64,000 nucleotides of DNA from Rhipidocladum racemiflorum (lineage: Eukaryota > Streptophyta > Magnoliopsida > Poales > Poaceae), in assembly GCA_036346355.1 (NCBI GenBank), contig CM070576.1, positions 60,079,712 through 60,143,711 of the forward strand, written 5' to 3'. Positions 1 through 9,797 of the stretch are shown in pieces (the first letter of the stretch is position 1; every line of letters begins with the position of its first letter). The notes below the pieces were generated by a model. That model was not told the DNA's origin and made no database searches. It saw only the letters and a list, made by a program, of their open reading frames with translations. The position numbers and the translations under genes are program-made.

Positions 1-688
1 GCTGATAAAATTATGGGTGCTGCCACTATCCACCAATCCCACCAATTGGTGTCCTGCCATCTCCAGAACCACCTGCATAGTACTACCAGCCTTTGGGCCG
101 CGCAGGGCTATAGTGGACAGAGCCGGTTCTTCCTCAACGGGCTCATCGTCCTCTTCACCTTCACTGACAACTTCTAAATGAAAAAGTCGTTTACACCGGT
201 GTCCCCGAGAGTATACCTCATCACAATTGTAGCAGAGACCCTTCTCCCTTCGTTTGGCCATTTCATCTGGGCTGAGTCGGCGCCGATATGGTTGTGACAT
301 TGATGTTGGTGCTACCACCGAAGCCTGGGAAGTAGTAGACACCCCCCTTCCTGGACTGGACGCCGAGGTTGCCACAGGCGGCACTCGGGCTGCAGCTGAT
401 CCACTATTAGTCGACGCGCCAGGCCCCGGCGGTCGCGCTGATGCGCCTAGGTTTGTCCAAGAACTAGCCCCTGAGGTTAGGGGTGTGCTGCGGCCGAAGC
501 TAGGTCGATTTCGCGCTACTTGTGTCGCCTTTGCAAGCCACAAATCTTCCCATCGTTATGCCTCGCGAGCCAGACCAATGGCATCCGCTAAGTCGCGTGG
601 GCGGTCACGCCGAACTTTGGCTGACAGGGTTGGAGATAATCCGGCCATAAATAGCTCGATCTGATTTGCTTTTGTCACCTTCGGCGTA
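1..688 (-). pseudogene. gag 3' part with zinc knuckle and start of aspartic protease (Ty3-gypsy)
   Basis: On the minus strand from about 688 to 1 the frame reads the second half of gag. A conserved stretch near 665-640 (IELFMAGLSPTL) is followed by a variable Pro/Ser-rich linker. A CCHC zinc knuckle of the form C-X2-C-X4-H-X4-C lies near 233-190. At the window edge is the retropepsin motif LVDSGSTHNFI, in which D-S-G is the catalytic site. An in-frame TAA at 556-558 interrupts gag just before the conserved RWEDLW motif. The plus-strand open frame at 254-664 is only the antisense shadow of this region. The upstream half of the same gag lies at 5251-5872. Confidence 0.82.
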
Positions 689-693
689 CGCGC

Positions 694-3600
694 TGTGAGA
701 CCCTCATTTTTATGTCACTAAATAACATAAATATGAGGCTCTTTAAGTGCATCCTGTGCCATTCCCATGATCAGTGGCTGGCACGCACAAACACAATTTG
801 GATATTACAGCCACACAAATACACACTTTTATTACATCACAAGTTTTATAGTGTTATTACAATACCAAAAGTAGCAGGAAATTAAAACCATGTCTCATAG
901 TATGCCATCTATTCCATAACTCCACAGGCAACTGCTGAGATGAACCTAGAAAGATCAGTCGTCGCTAAAGTTCGCAGGTTCCTCATACTCATTTCCGTCA
1001 TTATTGTAATCCTGCTCTTCACCTAAAAACATTGTTGAAGCAAGTTGAGTACATTGGTACTCGCAAGACTTTGTAGTGTATGCAAATCCTGGAATATATG
1101 CAGGCTGAAATAGGAAGTGGGTTTCTACGGTTGTTTTGCATAAAGCGAAAGTTTTGAATGAAGTAATACTGGATAGTAATGGAAAGCGTAAATAAAACAT
1201 TAAAACAGTTTGATAAGTAATTGAGATAACAAGTAATAAAAGAACAATAACATTTTTACTCACGACCCTTTGTGAGTAAAATAACGAACAAGACCCTCCA
1301 TGGTCTTAACAAGTCAAGATGACAATAAATGACATTTATACAGATTTGAATCATTTCCAAGACATTTAAACAAGTTTTTGAAAATAGAAAACAATTAACT
1401 AGTGCTGGTTAACCAAGTCATCCATGACCGTGGATACGGCTATTCGAATAGTTTTAGACTCTGCAGAGTTTGTACTGCTTTACCCACAAGATATGTTCTC
1501 CCTTTTTGCAAGCTATAAGACACACTTCCTTTGGTATGCCCGCGAGGAGTTCATAACGAAACTGTTCGATTACTTGAACCTTAACTTTGCACTAGCCCAG
1601 TGACGTTACCCCTGACTATGATGGAAGCAAACAAACGGTGAAACAATAGTATTCAGAGCCCGCGGCTCAAATGGTACAACAACAGCCCCAATTCATAGCC
1701 AGGCGTACACTGTTACAACGGCAGATGCCAACACCTCGGTGATGACACCTCCCTCGAGCAAACCTGTCTCGGGAATGCCCGTGCTACAACTGCCTACCAA
1801 TGTGCAAAGCTAATTCCCAAATAATTTAATAAGTTAAGACTGTCGATCCGGTACTTGTGGATGTACGGTTTACTTGGATCATGCAACACTACGTTCGGTC
1901 CTTAGAGTGACATGGGCGATAACTCCACCTAGCTACGCACACGTTAAAACATGTACAACCTGGCTATTGCCAATAATCACCCACATCAAAACAGTAGTTT
2001 TATTTTCATTTTATCAAACTACGGTATCCTTTCTCGCTTAAATAAACCAGAAAAGATTTCATAAAGAATGATGTGTGGGTGTAAACATTTCCAACTCGAC
2101 CTAACGCAGTTGCTAAGCATTTGCGAGGTTAATAAGCGATTATACCAGTTAAAAGAACTTAACTTGATCCTATGGTTTTCATGGATCGTATATCAATATG
2201 ATTAAGGAAATCCATCATTTTGGGTTATAACTACCAAGTAACGCAAAATAAGGATTTATCGAAATATAAGCATGCAGGAAGATTCTTAATCACATTTTAG
2301 TTGATTATGAAATGCAGGATCAAAATGATCAAAGGGGTGCTTGCCTTGCTCCTCGGCGGTGTAAATTTGAGTGCGTATCGTCGATAAGCGTAGTCGGTAG
2401 CCTCAGCGTCTATACGTCAATTAAGAATATGGCAAATAAGATACTTCAATATCGATAAAAGAAGCAAATACACAAACGACAAAGATAGCAATTGAAGGAT
2501 TCAAATGAAATCAACTCAAATCAATCAATGATAACCATCATTTCATCATTACATGTATTAGCTAAGTTATCAAATTACAGTCCTAAGGATTAAAGTTTTA
2601 GGGTATACAACATGACTATCTTCTTTGTATATTACTTCATCCTAATTTACGAATTCAGGAAGCTAAGATTGTAAAGTTAAATATAATGAAATTCATTTTC
2701 ATGGTGTGGTGTTAGTTGTATTAATTTTAAACATGGCATAAGGTAACTTCAAACATGCCAAACAAAAGTAACATGGTACACCCTAACTTTCATATTACCA
2801 TTAGATCCTAATTAGTGTAATGAGAATAAAGAAACAAGTTTCATTCATTTTGGAGATTTTTTTTTTTTGATTATGTTATTGCAACTATACTAAATATAAG
2901 CATTAAATAAAGTCCTAATGTGAAATTTTCACAAACTAACTCCAAATCCAAATCTAATTACATATTTGGACAGTACTTGACCTAAGGATTCCAACAAAGT
3001 TGGTTTCACTCAATTTGGACTTTATTTGCAAAAATCCTATATGCTACATAATCAAATTTCACTCTTTAAATTCATATTCAAGTTTAAATTGCTAAACAAG
3101 TTTCAAATGTTTTTGCATATTATGAAACTAGATGATTTTTAATGAATTTACAAACAAGTTTCACTTGATTTGGAGTTATAGATAAAAAGTTATATGCATT
3201 TGAATATATTCGGTTCTAGAAAACCAGGAAAAAAAAAGGAAAATACGTTTTCCTTAAGGGAAAACGTATTCTTGGCATTGGCGCGGGGTGGCTTTTGAAT
3301 TGAGTCGCTGCAACTGACAACTGGGCATTGTCGCTGGCTCGTCGAGTCTGCGCATTTGCGTGCAATTGCGCAATGAGGACCACATGGCGTGAGGCGCGGT
3401 ATGCGAGTGGTCGATGAGACATGGCCCACATGGCATAGAGCCAGGGCAGGGGCGATGGCCGACGACCTCGCCGGCGGCTCTCCGGCGACGTCGATCGACT
3501 TCGGTCGATGGCTACGGCAACACGGGACCAAGGTGAACCTAGGGGGCTACTTAGACACGGGTGGTGCTCGGAGGAATCGAGCCCTCGACGTTGGACGGCG

Positions 3601-5245
3601 GCGCACGCCGCGATGATGCCACGGCTTAAACTAGGCTTAATGAACATGCGCGTAAGCATCAGGAGGTCATAAGGACTCTATTCGAGTTCTTGGGTTGGGG
3701 AATGGGTAGCCGGGTGGTGTTCTCACCGTCTTGGCGTCGGCCAGCGGAAGAAGTTGCACGGCGCGGGAGTTCTCCGGTGTGGTTCGGGCTGAAACAGGGT
3801 GCGCATAAGTTTCATGAGTCATCAAGGATACTTCGTAAAAGATCAATTTGATCGCTTCCTTACCGAGGTGAACGAATTTGGGATTTCCCCGATTCGAGTT
3901 CACGAGACGAGGAAGAAAGGTTCGGCTCGGTCGATTTTGGGCGTGAGAAGGAAAATGGCTGGGTGCTCTCGGCTTGTTTTGGTTTGAACGTGCTTCTCAT
4001 CCCCTTAAATAGGCACGGGAGGCGGTTGGAAGCGGATTGGCCCGAGAGATGAAAGCAGCGGGCGTCTCCGGGAGCTCTGCGGATGTCCGTCTCGGCTCGG
4101 TGATGACCACAGGGTGGCAGGGTATGGGTTGTGGTGGCGTGGCAGCCTCGGGGCGTGTAGTTGCGGTGAAGTCACGACAAGGGAGCGAGGCGGTTCGAGT
4201 TGCTCCGTCGAGAGTGAGAGAGAGCAGAGAGAGCAAGAGAAAAGAAGAAGAAGGAACCCGACAAGTGGTCCACTGGGCCACTTGCAGTGAAATTGGAAGG
4301 GAAAGAAAGAGGAAGGAAACGTGCGAAAGGTGGAGTCCCACCTGGCAGTGACGGGAAGCTACGGGACCCGTCCGGCAGCGTCCGTGCACACGTGGGCCCC
4401 ACGTGTAAGAAATGAGAAGGGAGAGCTCTAGCTCGTTCCCTGGACAGCACACTAACCCATTTAATTCCCGGGTCAAGTCATATCAAGATTTTTCGAAACT
4501 TTTTGTACAAGTTGATGGTTAAGTTATCTACTCCAAGTAAAATTTTGGGGTCAATAAGATCTGCCAATTATTTTTAATAATTCTGACATGCCGACTTGCA
4601 CAAATTATTTACTTCAGTTTTCAACTTGGTTAAGAGACTAAATCAACCTATTTAATTTTGAAATTTTTACTGAAGGTGTGTTTCTATACAATGGACCTAC
4701 CATAAAAATTTCAACATTAAATTATTATTATTTAATTCTCCATAAATCTTTTATTGATTTCTGCAGAATTCCAATTCTGCCTAAATTAAATGCTAAAATA
4801 TAGCAAAAATGCTTATTAATTTTTGAAACTTTTTGAGGGTGAAGGTGATATTACTGAGGTCTTATGGTAAAAATTCCAAGGCCTATAATGCCCCACATTT
4901 ATCTCTAAAAATCTGACATTGAACTGGTCAGAGAAGGGATTTATCATTTTTAATTGTTTTCTTCACTAGTAAAAGCATTCACATGGTCTTTTGACCATCT
5001 AGGGGTATTTTCTAGGGTTTGGCCAGGTTATACAAAGATTTTTACCATGGTAATTTCATTTCTTACCATTTTACTATTTTCTCTTTTCTTTTCTTTTCTT
5101 TCTTAAATCCCAATATTCATTTAATTAATTCAACCAATAGATCAAGAATCAATAAATGCACATAAAATCAAGAAATACAACACAAAACTGATTTCACATT
5201 TTTAATATTTGATTTTTATTACTTTATAAATTTGAGGATGTTACA
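694..5245 (-). mobile_element. Solo LTR, 4.55 kb, inserted in Ty3-gypsy gag
   Basis: On the plus strand it starts TGTGAGACCCTC and ends GAGGATGTTACA, the usual TG...CA LTR ends with matching inverted tips. It is flanked by identical 5-bp duplications CGCGC at 689-693 and 5246-5250, and the gag frame resumes on either side. No primer site, polypurine tract or coding domain is visible inside, so it is best read as a solo LTR. Orientation is inferred as minus: a TATA-like TATTTAAG lies at about 4011-4004, followed downstream by a CT-rich, GC-rich leader-like zone (4450-3250) and a long AT-rich tail. Short open frames in the GC-rich zone match nothing I recognise. A LARD-type non-autonomous element is the alternative. 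Confidence 0.85.
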
Positions 5246-5250
5246 CGCGC

Positions 5251-5872
5251 GAGGTGGCGCTGGAACTCCCTTGCGTACTCGTCCGCCCTCCCATTGCCCT
5301 TGTTTCCAGTTAGCCAAGTCTCCCAGCGGCCCCGCGGTTGAATGTCTTGTGAACCGCCGCAAGAATGTCTCGTGAAACTCATCCCAAGAGATATGTTGAT
5401 CTTCCTCCTCCCAATTATCCAAAACCTCCTGAGCCTCCCCTCTCAGATGCATGCCCGCCATCTCCACCCACTCCTCCTTAGGAACGTTGTGCAGTTGTCC
5501 ATAACGCTCGCATTGGCGTAACCATAGCAAGGGATCTTCCGATCCATCAAACAAGGGCAGCTCATATCGAGGTGCATGCGGCATCCGTTTGCGGCCACCC
5601 TGCTCACTGCCGCTATCGTCTTCCTCCCTATCTTCCGCTCGCATCTGCGGAGGAAGTCGGGACCGGTGCTTACTCCCAACTGCGGCAGCCGAATTCCCCA
5701 TGGATGGTGCTGCCTGCTTGCCCGCTACCTTGAGGACTTCTGTTATAGTCTTCCCGAGCTCCGCTACTGTGGACTGGATTCCATCCACAATGGTCGCTAA
5801 GCCTCCCACGGTATCCTCCAGTCTAATGACGGAAGCCGCCAGATTCTCCAAGCGGTCATCGCCAACAGACAT
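5251..5872 (-). pseudogene. gag 5' part, capsid region (Ty3-gypsy)
   Basis: Minus-strand start ATG at 5872-5870 follows the primer binding site by under 20 nt. The product begins with a coiled-coil-like stretch, passes through a charged linker and enters the retrotransposon gag (capsid) domain, with motifs such as LPLFDGSEDPLLWLRQCERY and WDEFHETFLRRF. Near 5290 the frame must shift to keep the expected reading (DEYAREFQRHLAR). At 5246-5250 the coding sequence stops at the solo-LTR target duplication and continues at 688. It is therefore a split, frameshifted gag that cannot give a full capsid protein. Confidence 0.85.
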
Positions 5873-5889
5873 GGTAGAGGACTTGTCTG

Positions 5890-5901
5890 GCTCTGATACC
5901 A
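5890..5901 (-). other. Primer binding site (tRNA-iMet type)
   Basis: The minus strand reads TGGTATCAGAGC, complementary to the 3' end of initiator tRNA-Met. It lies 2 nt after the end of the LTR (5904) and 17 nt before the gag ATG. It fixes both the orientation and the LTR boundary of the Ty3-gypsy element. Confidence 0.9.
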
Positions 5902-5903
5902 AT

Positions 5904-6349
5904 TGATATGAGCGCTCTCGTTCGAATGCTCGTGTCCCAGGTCGGAGGCCTGAAAGCGAGAAGGAAGACGGCGCAGCAGCACTACGCCGGCGACCTATGA
6001 TGAAGGCTGTACGAAGCCAACGGCCGTTTATCGTCGGCGACGCCTGAGATTGGATTTGGTGGCAACTCAAAGGTGCCTCTTTTCTTCCTCTGTTTCCCCC
6101 TTTTATTCATAACCTTTGGCCCTAAACATGGTAACTAATAGAGATAGAAAGTGCTAACAAACTAGGATCCGAGTAGGAGTCCTAAATATAAAAAAATAAG
6201 AAAGTACTTATGGAAAGCATGCGGCTGGACACAAGCCTTGACATGCCGCCCCCTAATCTTGGATTAGCCTTTCGCTGTTCTCATCCGAGTTTCCCCTGGA
6301 CTCGGCTTGTTGTTTCCGAAAATAGACACGATCAGGCATGGACATATCA
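5904..6349 (-). repeat. 5' LTR of the Ty3-gypsy element (446 bp)
   Basis: The minus strand begins TGATATGTCC at 6349 and ends CATATCA at 5904, giving a 7-bp inverted tip (TGATATG/CATATCA). The primer binding site follows after 2 nt. The 5 bp outside the LTR are CACTC (6350-6354). The matching duplication would lie beyond the window start, so the insertion cannot be fully verified here. Confidence 0.85.
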
Positions 6350-6718
6350 CACTCACACAAGAGAAAAGATAACTCTTTATTCATTAGCTACTACACAACC
6401 TGATACAAAACACTTGCAACTCTTTTGTCTCTACACTACCTCTCTTCTCTACTTATGCAACTACCTAAGGCATGGTATCCTAATGGCTTATAATGGCTCG
6501 GAGCATGGGGGTGGAAGACACCCCTATTTATACCGTGACCGTTGAATTAATTAGTGCCAAGTGACAACCATTCAAGTATACACACTACAAACATCTCTAC
6601 TCTAGAATTCTCTCATCAAATATCTAAGCCCTTCATACTTGCATAGCTAGATTATTTTGTTCTAGATCGTTCCTATAAACTATCTAGCTGATGCATTATG
6701 TGGGAATATTCCATAACA
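6350..6718 (-). repeat. Copia-type LTR fragment interrupted by the Ty3-gypsy element
   Basis: On the minus strand this begins TGTTATGGAATATTCC at 6718. A TATA box (TATAAATA, 6532-6525) lies about 190 nt in and an AATAAAG polyadenylation-like signal near 6379-6373. That is the organisation of a short Copia LTR. The sequence stops at 6349, where the gypsy LTR begins, so the LTR 3' tip must lie on the far side of the gypsy insertion, outside the window. Family assignment is by structure only. Confidence 0.65.
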
Positions 6719-8050
6719 CTAGTGAGGTGTGCAGTTCTATATTCAACACCAACGTTCTTGTTTCCTACTGCGAATGGATGAGCTTGTAGTTTGCAGCCAC
6801 CGCTAGGCATCTGCCGCTTTGTACAGGTCAGCAGTGGCCCCTGGATAGTAGATTGTCTTATGGGTAGCCTGAGTAAGGGTTGTAGAGACAGTCCACTGTT
6901 CAAGTAACTAGCAGGTTCAAACCATGGCAAGGTTTCGAGCATAACACCTTCGTATACAGCCATGTACCTTGATCACTAATAGCCTGATCTGCAAACCATT
7001 TGCTCATGGGAACGAAAGCGAAGAACGATTGCCCGGTGCCCTTTCCGACGAGCATGATCTTTGGTCACTTGTACATTTTCTAACGTGCAAAGTAAGGTAA
7101 ATCTCTTCCCACGTATCCCGAAAAATCGATCGGCCAGTGCTGAAGCGCTGTGCGTCCTGGCAGGGCGGCAGGCGCGGCGACGGGTGTCACGGTCTTCCGC
7201 CTCATGACTCATGAGTCATGACAGCGCTTGTCGTCTCCATGCAGATCTCCCAAACCAAGAGCGCTGCGCTGAGTCAGATTAGATCGATTGGCGAGGAGAC
7301 TGGATCCTTTTCAGTTGCACTAGCGATTGCTAGATAGGGTTACATTATGCCGTGATGGACGTCGCATGGTCGAAGGCTTTGCTAATGACGGGTGTCCGTC
7401 AGGTTGCTGAATCCGAGCATCTGAGGGCCCAAACACGCGTTTCGACCCTGTTTCGGTTCTAGTTGGGCCAAAAATTAAAATGCCAACATGTCTAACTAGG
7501 CCCACCGGTTCCCACCCGAGTCCTGGCTGGCCCTGCAGCGTGTCGAAGTGGAATGCACCGTGCGGCAGCAGCACCAGCAAAGGTGTGTGACCAAGTGGCA
7601 GAACTAGGGGTGTTGGGTATGCTCTAGCATCTTCAAAAATTTAAGAAGAGGGTGAGCCAGTGAGCGGAGGGGTGTCTACCTGGGGCGGTGGGCTGGAGAC
7701 GCAACGATAGAGGGGAGTATAACTTGGAGGACTTGATGAAGGAGAAGGCCTCCAAGAGTGATGACGAAGAGGAGGAGGAGGCAACGGCAACCGTGTTGGG
7801 GGAGATGAGGGTTACAGGAGGGAGGTGTCGAGGAGGAGATGGAGGAGGCGCCATTGCCAAAGACATCTTGATAAGATGGGATCTTTAGAAGGTTCTTGCC
7901 GGGTTCCGGGAGGCGGCGGAGGTGGGAGGCGTACGCGGGCGGCAAGAGGCGGGAAGGTGGGCACTGGAGGCAGGAGGCGTGGCATCGAGCGCAGGCGCTA
8001 GGCACTGGCGACAGGAGGCGCGGCATGTTAGGTGGCGGGAGGCGTGAGCG
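6719..8050. other. Intergenic, mostly unclassified; possible truncated coding fragment at 6725-6963 (-)
   Basis: A minus-strand open frame from 6963 (about 80 codons before the Copia LTR joins at 6718) reads as plausible protein but matches no family I recognise. The LTR insertion would truncate it. A perfect palindrome lies at 7203-7220. 7690-8050 is a G-rich, purine-skewed stretch with GGA/GAG repeats that opens several spurious frames. I see no convincing gene. Confidence 0.35.
7203..7220. promoter_or_regulatory. 18-bp perfect palindrome with two GCN4/AP-1-like bZIP motifs
   Basis: CATGACTCATGAGTCATG is its own reverse complement and contains overlapping TGACTCA and TGAGTCA, the GCN4-type core bound by plant bZIP factors. 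No promoter is recognised next to it (the nearest host gene starts at 9798), so function is speculative. Confidence 0.3.
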
Positions 8051-8598
8051 CACTACTACAAAACCGGGCATCACAACCGGTCTATTAGAAACGGTTTGGT
8101 GCGAACCGGTTGTAATGCTCGCACCAGAAGCGGTTCGTGGCAACAGGCCGGAGGGGATCTCTAGAAGCGGTTCGTTACACGAACCCCTTCAAAAGCCCCA
8201 GCTTTAGAAGTGGTTCGTGACACGAACCCCTTCTAAAGCCCCCGCTTTAGAAGCAGTTCGTGATACGAACTGCTTCTAGAGACCCCCCTTCAGAAGGGGT
8301 TCGTGTTACCAACCGCTTGTAGAAGCCCAATTTTTGAAATGATAAAAGGACTGCTTGACCTACTCTATCAGAGAGCACGCGTGGGTGGGTTGGCTAGATG
8401 GATGAGACGGGTCACGAGGATAGAGTGCTGGTCGTGGGTTCGAATCCCATTCCCACGATATTATTACTGCATTTTACCGCTTGGTGTCGCACCACCACAA
8501 GCGGTTCCTAGAACCCCTTGGGGTATCACTCGCGGTTACTTACAACCGCTTCTGGAGGTGGTTTTCAACCGCTTGTGAAGTGCGTTTCTGTAGTAGTG
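8051..8598. mobile_element. Mini-CACTA (non-autonomous En/Spm-type) transposon
   Basis: It begins CACTACTACAAAA and ends TTTCTGTAGTAGTG, an inverted CACTA terminus. It is flanked by the 3-bp duplication GCG (8048-8050 and 8599-8601) expected of this superfamily. Both ends carry subterminal repeats related to GAAGCGGTTCGT, in direct and inverted copies, the likely transposase-binding sites. It is 548 bp with no transposase gene, so it would depend on an autonomous relative. A tRNA-like segment lies inside at 8380-8457. Confidence 0.92.
8380..8457 (+). other. tRNA-like segment with Pol III A- and B-box motifs inside the mini-CACTA
   Basis: An A-box-like TGGCTAGATGG (8391-8401) is followed 35 nt later by a consensus B box GGTTCGAATCC (8437-8447) in a closed T arm (GTGGG/CCCAT). 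The ends CGTGGGT (8380-8386) and TCCCACG (8451-8457) pair at six of seven positions like an acceptor stem. The middle does not fold into a clear anticodon arm, so no amino acid can be assigned. It is best seen as a tRNA-derived or tRNA-mimicking segment, not a working tRNA gene. Confidence 0.45.
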
Positions 8599-9684
8599 GC
8601 GGGCGGTAGGAGGTGGGAGGCACGGGCGCGAGCTAGTGGCGTGACAGCAGTAGGCGGCGCGCCGTCGGCGTTACGACAAGCTACGATTCCCATCATTTTA
8701 AATGTGCACACTTATTATAAATTTTCTAGTTCCGTTACTACCGTGACACATTACGTGCAGTGTCGGGTCGCCGGGATCCACGAGTTGATGATCACAAAGG
8801 CGCCACTCCAGCGTTCCCGACTCGATCACAGTACTCAACAGCTAGCTAGCCTGCACTTAATACTGCCACGACTGGTGCAAGTTACCTCCACATGATGCAA
8901 CGTCGCGAGCCGGCCAACGGCCGGAGGCGGCGGGCCGGGCCAAATGCACGTTAGAGTCCGCCTGATTCTCGCGGAATGGAGGAGCATCGTTACGGAGGGG
9001 AACCGGCAAAGGTGCCCGTGATCACGCGCGGCTTCTGCTGCTCGCGCCGCGCGCAGTACGCAACTGCCGTCCGATCGGGGTAACTGACGGGTCGGGCACG
9101 AGAGATCGTGAGGAGGAGTGGACGGAAGCAGGATTTGGCGGTCGCTCATGGATACGCGCGCGCGCGGATCTGGGGAGCGCGCGGATTAGTTGACCGGGAG
9201 GAAGGAGAGAGCCGTCTCGGGATTAGCAAGAGGTCGCCTCGTATCATATGTACGTGTCCAACTGAAATAACGGCCATGCTTTGTTTTGACTCTCGTATCG
9301 ATGTCAAATTATAGAGCAATGTCATGCAGTTACCGTATCAAGAGATTAACATGAATCCGTGTTTTGTTCTTCAGTAAGTGCATAAGAGTGCCTCACTCAC
9401 TCATGTGACCCTCCAAGTGAAAGCTAGATCTAGCCAGGAGGGCAGGAAAGTGAAAGCGCTAGTAAAGCTGGGAAGTGCCATGGTCCTGATAGAATCAAGG
9501 AAGGACCGGCCTAGCTAGCTAGCTAGCCAATTGATGAGGTAAATAAATAGCTAATATAACACGTTGACCCTAGACATGTGCATATCCGTGGCACAATCCA
9601 ACACAGCAAGTAATCAGTGAGATCGATCTGTCTGGATGCATGCATGCATGGATATATGTCCTCAAAGGGCGCCGTTTTGCTGCC
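8599..9684. other. Upstream region of the first expansin gene
   Basis: No gene is visible. 8599-9240 is GC-rich and opens short spurious frames. 9240-9684 is mixed-composition upstream DNA. It contains CTAGCTAGCTAGCTAG (9511-9526) and an RY-type run of overlapping TGCATGCATGCATG (9636-9649), followed by the TATA box. These are candidate cis elements of the expansin promoter, judged only by motif. Confidence 0.4.
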
Positions 9685-9692
9685 TATAAATA
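9685..9692 (+). promoter_or_regulatory. TATA box of the first beta-expansin gene
   Basis: TATAAATA lies 106 nt upstream of the ATG at 9798 and would give a 5' leader of roughly 75 nt. It is the only good TATA box close to the start. Confidence 0.75.
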
Positions 9693-9797
9693 GAGCACAA
9701 CCTTCCACCCACACAGCTCACACCACTTCTCATCTACTTGTCTTCTCCCAATCCTTGCAAAGCCATAATATCCTAGCAAATATAGCCAAGTGCAGCC

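Larger units (their letters stand above)
1..6349 (-). mobile_element. Ty3-gypsy LTR retrotransposon, 5' part, truncated by the window edge
   Basis: Read on the minus strand this gives, in order, a 5' LTR (6349-5904), a tRNA-iMet-type primer binding site, gag, a CCHC zinc knuckle and the start of the aspartic protease, after which the window ends. RT, RNase H, integrase and the 3' LTR must lie before position 1. Gag is split by a 4.55-kb solo LTR at 694-5245. The element itself sits inside a Copia LTR (6350-6718). Gag carries a frameshift and a stop, so this copy is not autonomous. The protease and zinc-knuckle style fits a chromovirus-like lineage, but without RT or integrase the lineage is not proven. 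Confidence 0.85.

Noticed and set aside
254..664. 136-codon plus-strand open frame
   Set aside because: It is antisense to a gypsy gag whose zinc knuckle and protease motif are clear on the minus strand.
955..1263. 102-codon minus-strand frame with a hydrophobic N terminus
   Set aside because: It lies in the AT-rich tail of the 4.55-kb solo LTR and has no recognisable domain; probably chance.
3190..4476. Overlapping frames on both strands up to 159 codons
   Set aside because: They fall in the GC-rich leader-like zone of the solo LTR; frames overlap in several phases, which is typical of composition-driven ORFs.
7633..8207. Several Gly/Arg-rich or Pro/Ser-rich frames
   Set aside because: Low-complexity GGA/GAG sequence opens multiple frames; no family resemblance, and one frame runs into the mini-CACTA.
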